Shown here: one piece after another, positions 42,198 to 52,327 of the stretch
How positions within the stretch are numbered: position 1 is the first letter of the stretch
How the letters are laid out: each line of letters opens with the position of its first letter
Made by a program: the position numbers and the translations under genes
The notes under the pieces: generated by a model
Told to the model about the DNA's origin: nothing
What the model saw: only the letters and a program-made list of their open reading frames with translations
The model's database searches: none
Assembly: GCA_011032825.1 (NCBI GenBank)
Contig: JAADJZ010000034.1
Span: 310,001 to 374,000 of the forward strand
DNA: 64,000 bases
Direction of reading: 5' to 3'
Source of the DNA: Massariosphaeria phaeospora
Lineage: Eukaryota > Ascomycota > Dothideomycetes > Pleosporales

Positions 42198-42785
42198 CTA
42201 CACCGTCCCTCCGTCTTCGTTCTGTGAGGTGCGCGGCCGGTCTACCAGAACGTATTCAGTGCTGTTGTAAGAGGCTGGGGTCTCGGGCAGCGCACCTGGC
42301 ATGTCTCTAGTGGGCAATGCATCAACCCGGGGCTTCCGGTTTGCGGCCAGAGGGCTCCCCCGTCCCACTCCAGATTTGTCTTCTTCTGGGAAGGTACTTT
42401 GGATGGGGGTGCGACGCCGGCTGTCACTGCGACGGGGAGGAGAGGTCTTGGCTTTGTTCAGGCGCTCTTCGGTTTCGCGCAGACGCGCCTCGAGAGCTTC
42501 GAGCTCCTGTGCGTGCGTGGAGACGGCTTGCTTCCTAGGTCAGGGGCGGTTAGCCTCTGCTGAGCGCTGTGTGGTGGAGGGCATACTTCTGGTGGACGTT
42601 CTTGTCCAGCGTGTCCAGTCCGCCATCGAGCCTGAACAGGTCGTCCAGCTCCGACATGAAGTTGCGGGCCACGGTCCTGCAGGCTAGAGTCAGAATCCGG
42701 GGAAGCTTGGTGCTAGCGTGGGGAGCGCTCACGACTGAGGACGGCCATTCGGCTTCCATGCGCGGTCGAGGTCAGGGTCTGCCAT
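42198..42785 (-). CDS. Small coiled-coil protein, function unknown
   Basis: Three exons: 42785-42733, 42676-42587 and 42534-42198. Introns are 56 and 52 nt, with GTGAGC/GTATGC donors and CAG/TAG acceptors; the protein has 159 residues. It starts MADPDLDRAWKPNGRPQS, then FMSELDDLFRLDGGLDTLDK, and a heptad-rich helix (QAVSTHAQELEALEARLRET). The second half is Ser/Pro/Arg-rich and disordered. The N-terminal helical part plus coiled coil look conserved in style, like a small adaptor subunit, but I do not recognise the family. Frame continuity over two introns makes it a real gene. Confidence 0.75.
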
Positions 42786-43885
42786 GGCGGTGGGTGGACA
42801 GGTTGCTGCGAGTTGAGGAGAGGTAATGGATATCGGAGAGGGCCAGAAGGGCGTCTGGAATGCGACGAGATGCGGTTCCAGGGCTGACGGTAGGCTAATG
42901 GGGTTATGATGTTTGGCTGCAGCAGACGCAAGCGGCACGCGTCAAAGTCAAAGTCCAGGGCGTTTCCAAATGCGCATCCGGGTCTGGCGGTGGGGAGGGA
43001 GCATGATAGGGCCGTCCGGTGATGAGAGCGCAAGATGGGCCTGGGGTAATATTACTATGTATTGGGAAAAGGAGGCGTCGTCGGCATGGCGCTCCTCATC
43101 TATGCCCGTTGGGTCGCAAGCGGACGATCGGCAGGAGGAAGAGGCGCCGTCACGCAGCATCAGGCATGTCTCTCAGCAGCAACGGCAAGCAAACCACAAC
43201 ATCACGCAGCGCGCACACTGAGACTGCCGTGGACATGACCGCAGCGGATGCGCGATGTCATCAGACGTCGCCGTTCTCACCCCGCGTTGTTGCTGCAAAA
43301 ACAACGTCCAGCGTCTCTGGCCGCTGGCACGCCCTGCCCAAAGCTTAAGCTTCGGTATTCTGACTAGCCATACTTACGGAGTAATCGCCCTCTCTCTACA
43401 CTGCTCCGTACATACCATAGGGCTTTGCGATAAAGATAAAGGTCAACCATCTACTTATTGCTCAAAATTCCTATGCTGTCTTCATCCGTAAATAATGAAT
43501 GCTGGGGTGCCGGCACGCTGCCGCTGCCCGTGCCTGCCTTAGCTGACTGCACAGGCCGCCGCCAAGCCCCGCACGGCTGCCGCCGCCTGATTGGCCCGTC
43601 TGGAGGCGCGCACCTGGCAGCAGCAGCAGCAGCAGCAGTTGCGGCCGCCGGTCGCGAACCACCACCACAACGGTCAACCACGATACCCACCGCCAGAATA
43701 TTTCCATCGCCGCCCGCCGCCCCGCCATCGCTCCGCCCTGGCCGCCTCGTCCTCGCCCTCTCTCCGATGCATTGCGATGCGCGCGTGCTGATCCTCAACC
43801 ACAGTCGACCGTCGTGCTGGCTCCCATCGCGCCCTCGTCCCATCGCCCGCGTGCCCCAGCAGCCGCCGTCCAGTGGTGTTGGGGG
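42786..43885. other. Divergent promoter region, 1.1 kb
   Basis: It lies between the coiled-coil gene (-) and the bromodomain gene (+). It contains TACGGAGTA-type motifs (43375-43384, 43403-43409), a CAGCAG run (43618-43637) and GC-rich leader sequence. The bromodomain frame is open back to 43772, but that part is low complexity. Confidence 0.45.
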
Positions 43886-46564
43886 ATGAATACTAGCCTC
43901 ACCGCCTACACCCACCTCGAGTCGCTCCTGCTGTTCCAGTCCCTCCATACCTATGGCGTAGGCAACGCCATTTTCAGCAACATCTCGGAGCTGCTGAAGA
44001 GCAACGCCCACATTACCAGCGACAAGCGCTTCCAGAGCGGCCGCCTGAGCCCCGATGCCTTGCGCAATTTCTACCTGCACATTCTGAACGAGGAGGCTAC
44101 GAGTGAACAAGGCGTGCCAGACGGTGACGCGCAAAATGGGGAGGTCAGGAACTCGCGGAAACGGAAGGCTCTCAGTCCGAGTCTGCCGTCGGTCCAGGAA
44201 TCGCTTCAGCACCAGCACCTCATTCCGCGCCTTGTCAACAAGCTGTATGCCCGGTACCGCGCCGCCATCACCGACCAGATCAGACACGACGAGGACAAGT
44301 ACGACAGGTTGCAGCGGGAGTACCAGGGCATCGAGCGCGGCGAGTGGGATGACCAGTTGAGAGATAGAGCGAACGGGAAATCTTCAGTGTCGCGCAGTCC
44401 CAGTCTTTCCAAGAAGTCGCCCGTACTCCACCAGAAGGCAGTACCGCCTGCTGCTAGTCCCTTGCTAGGCGTCCAGGATGGTGTCCGATGTGAACCCTCC
44501 TCGGTGAGCGCTCATGTGCCTGACGGTTCTCAACACCATGTGGTCGAACCCCCCATTCCACCCCAACCGCCGAACGGACAAATTCAACCCGATCCTAGTC
44601 CGAAGGATGTTCCGAATGCATCTGCACGCAAGAAAGAGCCAGCCACTGAACCGCTTACCACGCCATCTGCATCACTTCCACTGCCAGGACCCACCAACCC
44701 ACCGCAGCAAACGCTGCTCCCCCACCCTCTTGCGCCATCTCCAGCTTTCCAACGGCCACAGCCTGTCGCTACGGGTTACATTGTATCCCCGCAAGCCCAT
44801 CGTTCGCCATACGCGCCTCAAGCAATCCCGGCTCCTCCAAACGTACCACCTCCCAGCAATCTTCATGCGCAAAACCAAGCACCCGTCGCAAATGCTCCAC
44901 CTCCCACCGCTCCCCCATCTGTTGGACAGCTTCAACCACACCCCATCCAACCGTATGGTGCAAATGGTGTCCCGCATTATGGACCTGTTCCCGGTCCTCC
45001 ACAGTTTTCGTCTACGCCTTCACAGTTTCCAGGACCACATCCTCCGCCAGCACAATCTCCCGCAATACATACGCCTCAACAGCAAAGGAATCCCTTCTCT
45101 TATCCAGTTCAACCTCCTTATCCACCGCAGCAAGCTCAAATAGTTCCGCCTCCACCCCAAGGTGGCTTTATGCTGCCCCCTTTTCAAGTCTCCCCGCAGG
45201 ATCCATCACGCGCCCATCACCAACCACCGCCTCAACCGCATTATCCTCAAGTGTCTACCCCCATAACTGCACGCCAGGGCGCACCACCTGTTAAATCAAG
45301 CGTTCTGGCTCCGCCAAGTGCTAATCGTGCTGGACTCCCACCAATGCACCCGTTGGTCACACAGGCCAGGCATTCCTTCTCGACCCCAACCAGCGCTCGT
45401 TCACCTCAGAGTGCGTTGATGACACCAAGGTCTGCTAAGACTATCTGGAAATCTTCAGCTAGAGTTTTCGCAACGCCTCCTGTCCCCCGACCGCAGGTTA
45501 GTCCTATTGATGACATTTCATCCCGCGAGGAACCTAAAAAGAGCCCACCAAAAGCTAAGCCGCCACGTAAACCACGAGGTAGGGGTAAAGCGAAAGATAA
45601 AGAGAAACAGCCAGAAAAGGATTCTGAAGCTGACTCCAAGCCCGATCCCTCACAAACAGAAGAACCTGTGCCTCAGACAGAACCTCGCCGAGGACGGCTC
45701 CGGAGAAAAGCTCCTGTCAAAAGGAAAAGGCTTGGTAGTATCGCTTCTTCACAGGCGGCCGGCTCTACTCGAGAGCGGAGTAGAAGCCACTCTATTTTGT
45801 CCCATACTGAGACAATCGCGGCTGACACTGAATCGCAAACTGGTAATCGAGTCAAATCGGAGCGTGGCACCTCGGTCGATGTCATTGAAGAAGACCCTGC
45901 AGATGGGCCTACTCCGATCTCAACGCGTCGGCGTGCTGGCAAGATTCAGCCGCTACAGTCGAAGAAGCGGAAACGAAATGCGCGAGATGCTTCGCCAGAG
46001 GGCTCGGACGAACAGCCGAGTACGCCTGGCCTCGCCAAAGTGGTCATCGCGCCCCGACACTTCTCCCGCATGTGCAACCCAATCATGAATGACATTTCGT
46101 CACACAAGCACGCGTCTACGTTTACCACCGCCGTCAAACCCAAGGATGCAGAGGGCTACTACGAGATCATCAAGCGGCCCACTGACCTGAAATCCATCCA
46201 AAAGGCCGTCGGCGTGGGCTCCAGGCTGGTAACGGCCATGGCGTCCGACACACCAGCGGCCAGTCCCGGCGGCGCAGGCGGCATCGTCGAGTTGCCAATG
46301 ACCGTGGACAATATACCACCCAAGGCCATTGTCAACTCTGCCCAGCTCGAGAAAGAGCTGATGCGCATGTTTGCCAACGCCGTCATGTTCAACGCCGGAG
46401 AAGAGGGCGTGGTGGAGGACGCACGAGAGATGTTCGAGGCTGTGCAGCGGAGCGTGGCGAGCTGGCGGAATGTCGAGCGCGCGAGTGGGCGGCTGGAGGT
46501 CGAAGACACGCCGGTGCCGGAAGAAGACGTGGTGCCTACTGCTTCAAAGCGGAGGAAGCTCTGA
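43886..46564 (+). CDS. BRD8-like bromodomain protein, probable NuA4 subunit
   Basis: Single exon; from the ATG at 43886 the protein has 892 residues (an in-frame ATG at 43772 adds 38 low-complexity residues). The N-terminus is a conserved helical block (LESLLLFQSLHTYGVG, then LRNFYLHILNEE). A long Pro/Gln-rich disordered middle (about 190-560) and a basic segment (PPRKPRGRGKAKDKEK) follow. The C-terminus is a bromodomain, with MNDISSHKHASTF, YYEIIKRPTDLKSIQK and FANAVMFNAGEE near residues 740-860. The Asn in MFN is in the acetyl-lysine-binding position. N-terminal block plus C-terminal bromodomain match the BRD8/Bdc1-type subunit of the NuA4 histone acetyltransferase complex. Complex membership is inferred. 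An insert (about 45 residues, Ala/Gly/Pro-rich) interrupts the bromodomain ZA-BC region. Confidence 0.85.
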   Translation: MNTSLTAYTHLESLLLFQSLHTYGVGNAIFSNISELLKSNAHITSDKRFQSGRLSPDALRNFYLHILNEEATSEQGVPDGDAQNGEVRNSRKRKALSPSLPSVQESLQHQHLIPRLVNKLYARYRAAITDQIRHDEDKYDRLQREYQGIERGEWDDQLRDRANGKSSVSRSPSLSKKSPVLHQKAVPPAASPLLGVQDGVRCEPSSVSAHVPDGSQHHVVEPPIPPQPPNGQIQPDPSPKDVPNASARKKEPATEPLTTPSASLPLPGPTNPPQQTLLPHPLAPSPAFQRPQPVATGYIVSPQAHRSPYAPQAIPAPPNVPPPSNLHAQNQAPVANAPPPTAPPSVGQLQPHPIQPYGANGVPHYGPVPGPPQFSSTPSQFPGPHPPPAQSPAIHTPQQQRNPFSYPVQPPYPPQQAQIVPPPPQGGFMLPPFQVSPQDPSRAHHQPPPQPHYPQVSTPITARQGAPPVKSSVLAPPSANRAGLPPMHPLVTQARHSFSTPTSARSPQSALMTPRSAKTIWKSSARVFATPPVPRPQVSPIDDISSREEPKKSPPKAKPPRKPRGRGKAKDKEKQPEKDSEADSKPDPSQTEEPVPQTEPRRGRLRRKAPVKRKRLGSIASSQAAGSTRERSRSHSILSHTETIAADTESQTGNRVKSERGTSVDVIEEDPADGPTPISTRRRAGKIQPLQSKKRKRNARDASPEGSDEQPSTPGLAKVVIAPRHFSRMCNPIMNDISSHKHASTFTTAVKPKDAEGYYEIIKRPTDLKSIQKAVGVGSRLVTAMASDTPAASPGGAGGIVELPMTVDNIPPKAIVNSAQLEKELMRMFANAVMFNAGEEGVVEDAREMFEAVQRSVASWRNVERASGRLEVEDTPVPEEDVVPTASKRRKL

Positions 46565-47109
46565 AACTTTTACTTTTGAACCTTGCCCCCCAGAGTGGTT
46601 GGCGCCTATGATAGGAATAGATTTGTTCACGATTTCGATTACTTGACAACTTGTTGTTCTTGCTGGCTGGCTATGTGTGAAGTTGCAGTTTCTCATCTGT
46701 TATGACGTATCTGCGTAATATAGACGGCGGCGTTCATCGTGCCTTGCCTAGGTGGTATATGCCCGTGTAAGCGAGACGCTGATCACATACACACTGACGT
46801 CACGACTATCTATCAGGCCATGAAACCTTTCTACTATATAAGACAGACCCTTTCGCGTTACCACACGTGGATGCATAAGACTTTTGATTCGAAACCACGG
46901 TTTCTGTGATTCTAAGAAGACTACGCCCTGGACAGGAGAAAAAGGTTGCATACTTGGTTGGGATTGCACACCCACCCAATGAATGTTGGTTGACGATGAG
47001 GTAGGCATTTGCTGATGATTTTCAGATACACAAAAACAAAACATCACTTGGTAGATTTAGTCGCAAGACAAGAACCCTGGATGGCCGACATAGCATCATC
47101 ATTAACAAA

Positions 47110-47323
47110 AATCTATCTATTCATCAAAGTCATGGCTAGCTAGCCTAGCTAGCTAAAACGATTCGAAGAAAATCGAAGAAAGAGACACGCTTTTCCAAGG
47201 CCGTAACGCGTTTCGCGCGCATCGCATCGCATCGCATCGCATCATTACAGATTCTGTCTATTCATCACCAACGTCATAGTGAAGCTGAAACGATTCGAAG
47301 AAGATTCGAAGAAAGAGACACGC
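47110..47323 (+). repeat. Direct repeat, two diverged ~70-80-bp copies
   Basis: 47110-47190 and 47255-47323 share TCTATTCATCA, AAACGATTCGAAGAA and TCGAAGAAAGAGACACGC in the same order. Between the TCTATTCATCA and AAACGATTCG blocks the first copy has an extra near-palindromic CTAGCTAGCCTAGCTAGCTA. Copies are about 135 bp apart. Confidence 0.85.
47219..47243 (+). repeat. (GCATC)5 pentamer array
   Basis: Five perfect tandem GCATC units inside the spacer of the direct repeat. Confidence 0.95.
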
Positions 47324-47383
47324 CCCCTTTCGGGAAGCCGTCGGAAGGGGATATCTCCGCCTACATCAGCACTTGATGGAATG

Positions 47384-47406
47384 GAGTTGAGTTGAGTTGA
47401 GTTGAG
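47384..47406 (+). repeat. (GAGTT)4 pentamer array
   Basis: Four perfect GAGTT units plus GAG. Confidence 0.95.
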
Positions 47407-47655
47407 AAGCCGGACGGGAAGAAAGAAACACACCGGGAGGAAATGTAGAGAGCGGGATAGAAGAGAGAGGGGAATGAGAAGGCTTTTCGGCGGCTCGGAC
47501 GTGGCGGACTACGACGAGCCAGCGGATACATGTCTTGGGAACATCGTCGAAGAAAAAACAATACGACGGCAAACTTTTCATCAGGCCTGTTCGTTACTTC
47601 CGTTCATGAATCCGTCAAGAACTCAGCCATGGGATCTGCGCCTCTCCTATCCCAC

Positions 47656-48510
47656 CTATAACCCCCCAGTCAACCTGTCATTCTCATCCTTCAGCAAGTC
47701 TCGCTCCCGTTCAATCTTCTTGATATACTCAATCGCCCCCGCAAGCACCATAGCCTTACTCGGTTTCGGCTGCCCCACCGCAACCCCGTCTTCGCTCTGC
47801 AGCAGCGTCGGCACCGCGCGTCGCAGCCGCTCGAGTTCCGCGTTCAGGCCCTCGCGGTACTTGCGCTCGACCTGGTTGTGCGGCAGCCGGCTTGTGCGTT
47901 GGCATTTTGCCGACGAGATGGAGGGCGTGTCGGAGGTGGTGCGCTCGAGTTTCGGGCGCCCGCGCTTGCGTTGCGGACGCTTGGGCGCGCTTTCGGGCTC
48001 GGGGGACGAGGCCGGTTCGTGCTTTAGGAGGCGCGGGGAGAGTTCGGGGGAGCTGGTGTGGGGGAGGCGCGGGGCGTCGCCGCAGAGGGAGGGCGTGGGC
48101 GAGTGCTGCGTGTGGGGCGACACGCAGCTGGACTCAAACGATGTGTTCTGGACGTCGGCGAGAGACGACACAGGTACGAATTGGTTTAGCTGGGGATATG
48201 GAGCGGAGCTGGGATTGAACGGTGGGGGGTACGCGGTCGGAATTGCGGTGGCGGAAGCGGGGAATGTGGAGTTGAAAGCGGCCTGCGTCTTCTGCACGAA
48301 GCCGGCAGGCAGCTCGATGGACGTGACGGGCCGGTCGAAGAAAGAGTCGCAGTCGACGAAGGCGGAGAGCGCGTGGTCGGGCTGCACCGTGTAGGCGTCG
48401 GCGAGGTACGCTTTGTCGAAGGGGTCGTCCGTGTACGAGAAGGCATCGTTCGTGGGCGAGTAGTCGGTATTGGCTACCACAGGGTAGGAAGACAGATCGG
48501 AGAAATCCAT
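47656..48510 (-). CDS. SREBP-type bHLH transcription factor
   Basis: Single exon, 284 residues. A Ser/Pro/Phe-rich N-terminal half (about 1-180) probably carries activation function. A basic segment (KRPQRKRGRPKLER), AT-hook-like in its RKRGRP core, precedes a bHLH domain near residues 205-275. Its basic region RLPHNQVERKYREGLN has His5, Glu9 and Arg13 for E-box contact, and Tyr at position 12, the SREBP signature that lets such factors bind both SRE and E-box sites. Helix 2 (KAMVLAGAIEYIKKIERE) follows a loop of about 20 residues. There is no transmembrane segment, so it is not a full-length membrane SREBP; it resembles small SrbB-like nuclear factors. Target genes are unknown. Confidence 0.9.
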   Translation of the reverse strand: MDFSDLSSYPVVANTDYSPTNDAFSYTDDPFDKAYLADAYTVQPDHALSAFVDCDSFFDRPVTSIELPAGFVQKTQAAFNSTFPASATAIPTAYPPPFNPSSAPYPQLNQFVPVSSLADVQNTSFESSCVSPHTQHSPTPSLCGDAPRLPHTSSPELSPRLLKHEPASSPEPESAPKRPQRKRGRPKLERTTSDTPSISSAKCQRTSRLPHNQVERKYREGLNAELERLRRAVPTLLQSEDGVAVGQPKPSKAMVLAGAIEYIKKIERERDLLKDENDRLTGGL

Positions 48511-48529
48511 TGTGTGTGTGTGTGTGTTG
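48511..48529 (+). repeat. (TG)n microsatellite in bHLH leader
   Basis: About eight TG dinucleotides starting next to the bHLH start codon (ATG at 48510), so the mRNA leader ends in a CA run. Confidence 0.9.
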
Positions 48530-49687
48530 TTTGAATTCAGGCAAGCTATGTCGGCCAGCCTTTACAGATAAAGCTGGAAAAGAGGAGGGTTTGGGCGATC
48601 GGCGATGGGGCGGAGCAGTGAGGGGAACGTGGGCGAAGGTCGTCGAAGGGTATCACGGCAAAGTCGAATCGTCGATTGGGCGGAGATGTTTGGTCGTGCA
48701 GGGAGAAAGAAAGCCCGGAGATAGACAAGACAATGCGGTCGGAGCTGTAGCTTCGGTTCGGTTCGGTTTGGTTCGTATCAGGAGCTTGGTCGACAGCTAC
48801 CCAGCTAACAGCCAAGTACGTATACAGTTCGTAGTCTCAGACTCTGGACTGGTCACGTATAGCCAAAGCCAAAGCTCGAGCTTGCAATTCGAGACGTGGA
48901 AGGTACGTCCAGTCTAGCACCAATTTCCTACCCACGTCCCTCCGTCATACGCAGCAGTCTCGCTGTTATACGCAACCCCTCTGTCACCCTGCACAGCTCC
49001 CCCGCCAAAGGAGCAGCAAGCGCAAGCCCCGGTCCCTAAAAGCATTGGCATATGCAAGCCCCCCCATGCAGCACATGCAACTGTCGAACGATGGACACTC
49101 CACGTCGGCAGCTTCCGGGCGCCGAAGGAAGGGAGGGACTAACTAAAGTACGCGTATGCGGACGTGGGGAGTTATTTCGAGAGCCATGCATGGGCTCGGC
49201 TCGGCGCCGGCTCGGAGGAAAGAGAGAGAGCTTTGGTGTTGCATTGATGATTGCACAGGACTGCCCCGCTTGGGTTGAACTACCTAACCGACGGGAAATG
49301 GACAAGCTATGCTTGGGATGTTTCAGAACTGCTGAGAGGGCGACTACGGTTTACGAAGAATGTGGTTGTTTGTCGGCGTCGTGTTGTTATTCCTTGGTTC
49401 GCTGATCGACCATCCGTCTGCGGGTCAACGGTAACTACTTAGTATTAAATACTAACCTCTGGTCGTGCTGGCGCACGTCTAAGGCTTACTTTGTCTTCCA
49501 CGTTGTTGACACACTTTGCAGAATCTGTCTTCCTTTACCTACAGTCCCACGCACAACAACGCGCTTTGCGTTTGAGGAGCTGGTGGTGGTGGTTTAGCAT
49601 CACAGCCACAGCCACTACCCCGCCACCCTTCCCTCATCACCCCACCAAAGATGCCACCCCCTGGATTCCGCTGAACACATTCCCAAC
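48530..49687. other. Divergent promoter region, 1.16 kb
   Basis: It lies between the bHLH gene (-) and the phosphoesterase gene (+). Only short chance frames. The long interval is compatible with extended regulation of the bHLH factor. Confidence 0.45.
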
Positions 49688-50761
49688 ATGTCCACCGACC
49701 CCAACCCCACATCCTCGCTCATAAAAACCCGCTTCCTCATCCTCTCCGACACCCACAGCGCCTCGCCCTCCAGCTCTAACAATGCCTCGCCCTTCCGCCT
49801 CCCGCTCCCGCGCGCCGACGTGCTCCTCCACTGCGGCGACCTCACCATGGCCGGCCACCTGCACGAGTACGACGCCACGCTCGCCATGCTCGGCGCCATC
49901 GACGCAGACCTGAAGCTCGTCATCGCGGGCAACCACGACATCAGCCTCGACGAGCAGTTCTACCGGCGCAGGGGCCAGAGCATGCAGGGGCTGGAGAGGC
50001 CGGATCCCGACATGTATGCGAAGGCGAGGGAGATGTGGACGGGGGAAAGGGCGAGGAGGGCGGGGGTGACGTTTTTGGATGAGGGGGTGTGGGGGTTTGT
50101 GTTGGGGAATGGGGCGCGGTTGAGGGTAGGTTTGCCTACATCCATGTCCATGTATCCATATATGCACCAAATTTCTCCTTCCTTCTTCATCTGAATAGCG
50201 CTCACGCACCACCAGGTTTACGCCTCGCCCTACCAGCCCGAATTCTGCGACTGGGCCTTCCCCTACAATCGCACACAGGACCGCTTCAACCCCGCGCACA
50301 GCTGCTCCCCTGGCGCCGAGTCCATCGCCACGAACCCCGTGCCAGATTTCCCGACCGTTGACGTCGTCATGACGCATGGGCCGCCGCTGGGCATCCGCGA
50401 CGAGACGGCGCTGGAAAAGCAGGCCGTGGGGTGCGAGCACTTGCTGCGCGCCGTGGGGAGGTGTAGGCCGCGGTTGCACTGTTTTGGGCATATTCATGAG
50501 GGGTGGGGCGCGGAGAGGGTGGTGTGGGGGGAGGGAGATGGGCGTGTAATGGGGAAGGAGGAGGTGTTGGTGGATAGGGAGAAGGTGGAGAGGGAGAAGG
50601 TGGAGAGGGAGGGGGCGGCGTTTGTGGATGCGAGGGAGCTGGTGTTTGGGAAGGAGACGTTGATGGTCAATGCGAGTATTATGACGGTGGGGTATGAGCC
50701 GGTGCAGGGGCCGTGGGTGGTGGATTTGGATTTGGAGAGGGCGGTCCAAGGGGAGGAGTAG
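49688..50761 (+). CDS. Calcineurin-like metallophosphoesterase
   Basis: Two exons, 49688-50125 and 50216-50761, with a 90-nt phase-0 intron (GTAGGT to CAG); 327 residues. The five metal-binding motifs of the superfamily are present in order: DTH (about 22), GDL (about 52), GNHD (about 84), THGPP (about 190) and GHIH (about 230). An insert rich in Glu/Arg/Lys/Val (repeats of KVERE near 270) sits before the last strand (NASIMTVGYEP). The fungal proteins closest to it are cytosolic phosphoesterases of unknown substrate, related to the 239AB/UPF0046 group. It is a catalytically complete phosphoesterase by motif count. The first exon is notably C-rich and the end of the second G-rich. Confidence 0.9.
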
Positions 50762-51154
50762 GGGGTTTACCTACTGAATGGCCTGTTTACATGGCAACGG
50801 TCAAGAAGTAGTTCGTATGAAGTGTGGACAATTATTAATAGCACCGACTGACTAATGTGATTAGCTGTCCCAGACGAATATCCGTAATGCCCAGAAGCCG
50901 AACAATAATCCCCGTTGACCTCAAACTCCGCCGACTGCAGTGACGACTGTCAGAATGGCTCCCGGGGCGATAGACACCGAAACGAACGACACCAATTTTC
51001 ACCACTGTTCAGCCACGTCCTCGCCCTGGCCCTTAGCCGACCGAGTTCCATCAGATCCCGTCTCCTCTTCAATTGGGCCCGTCAGCGGCTTCTCGTCGCT
51101 AGCCGCAGCACTGCACACATAGAATCAGCACCGTCATGCCCACACAAACACCCA
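50762..51154. other. Convergent 3' flanks
   Basis: About 390 bp with no supported gene. Confidence 0.5.
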
Positions 51155-51718
51155 TCAACACGCCAACCTCTGCTCCCTAGCCCTACTCTCCCCTCCCACA
51201 CTTTCCTTCCCCCTCGCGCGCCCACCCGCCTTCTTCCCAGCCGCCTTCTTCCCGCTCGCCTTCTTCCCGCCTGTCTTCTTCCCGCCCGCCTTCTTCCCAA
51301 ACGGCTTCTTCAACAACCGAACCACCCGCTTCGCAAACCCAGCCGTCTTCTTTTTCTTCTGGCGGTCTGCATCTTCGTCCTTCTCGACGCCCAGCCGCCC
51401 GGGTTCCACGAACGTGTCGAACGTCGCTGCGCGGTTGGCTACCCTTATGTCGGCGCCCATAGTCGGCGCGCCGGCACTGACGGTGTCTTCGTACCGCACG
51501 CTGGTGCGGTCGAGGCTCGGCGGGTCGAGCGGGTGCCGCGTGTCGGCGTAGGGCATGCTGGGGACGCGGCCCGGGGCGTCGGGCGTGGCGGGGACGCGGT
51601 TCGGGTTGTGGTTTTCTTCCGAGGAGGGGCCGGGGTGAGGGGAGGGCGACGAGGAGCGGAGAAACGAGGTGGTGGTGGTGTTGGTGCGGTCCTTTTTGAA
51701 GGGGTTGGAAGGGGCCAT
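51155..51718 (-). CDS. Small protein with Lys/Gly/Ala-rich histone-H1-like tail
   Basis: Single open frame; from the ATG at 51718 (MAPSNPFKKD) it has 187 residues. An upstream in-frame ATG at 51880 would add 54 residues of His/Ser/Asp-rich sequence. The N-terminal part is Ser/Pro/Asn-rich and probably disordered. A central patch (TSVRYEDTVSAGAPTMGADI) looks conserved in style. The C-terminus after KKTAGFAKRVVRLLKKPFG is a run of five-residue units GKKAG, GKKTG, GKKAS and GKKAA, resembling the lysine-rich tail of linker histones or a nuclear/nucleolar signal. There is no globular H1 domain. Function unknown; the DNA repeat units make expansion likely. Confidence 0.55.
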   Translation of the reverse strand: MAPSNPFKKDRTNTTTTSFLRSSSPSPHPGPSSEENHNPNRVPATPDAPGRVPSMPYADTRHPLDPPSLDRTSVRYEDTVSAGAPTMGADIRVANRAATFDTFVEPGRLGVEKDEDADRQKKKKTAGFAKRVVRLLKKPFGKKAGGKKTGGKKASGKKAAGKKAGGRARGKESVGGESRAREQRLAC

Positions 51719-52327
51719 TGTGATGGTTGGTGGTGTGGGGGATTTTGGTGTGGTGGTATAGATGGCGGAGTCTGAGTCTGAGTTTGAGTCTGGGTGCGAG
51801 TGGAAGTGGGGGATGAAAGAGGTGTAGGGACGGCGTTTGTGTTTGTCGAGTTGTCGCATGGGGAATTGCCGGTCGGTCAAACAGTCAGTCGGTCAGTCGT
51901 TCAGTCAGTCACAAGGAAGGGATGTCTGGCTTGTGAAGGCGCGGAGGGCATGTCCGGGTGAGGCAGCCATGCCGTGCGTAAACAGCGGGTCGACTCGGTT
52001 TTCAGTTTGGTAAGAGCATTCTTTGTACGATATTCCCAGCAACAACCAGGTCTTACAAAATGTATAGGAACCTATCATGATCATGCTAATAACATATGTT
52101 TTTGAGTTGTTTGGGAGAGGATCTGGACGACCCGTAATGGAACCATCATCGGAAAGAGACAATAGATAACCCGCAAAGAGAATTATGGGACATTCTAGTG
52201 TGTTCTGGACGGTTTGGGCGGAACGGAAGTGGAGAGAAAGAGTGATGAGTGCATTTGGTGTTATTGTCGTGGGTTGGGCGCTAGGCTGCGTCTGGTGTAG
52301 CCCGAGGCGGAACGTGCGGCTTGCTAT
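51719..52327. other. Intergenic
   Basis: Promoter of the lysine-rich-tail gene, with GTCAGTCGGTCAGTC repeats near 51876-51910, and 3' flank of the ankyrin gene. No other gene supported. Confidence 0.45.

Larger units (their letters stand above)
46565..47655. other. Convergent 3' flanks with several short repeats
   Basis: 1.1 kb between converging genes, no supported coding frame. It holds a roughly 70-bp direct repeat and two pentamer arrays, listed separately. Confidence 0.5.

Noticed and set aside
49637..50749. 370-codon frame antisense to the phosphoesterase
   Set aside because: Antisense shadow; would also read through the intron of the real gene.
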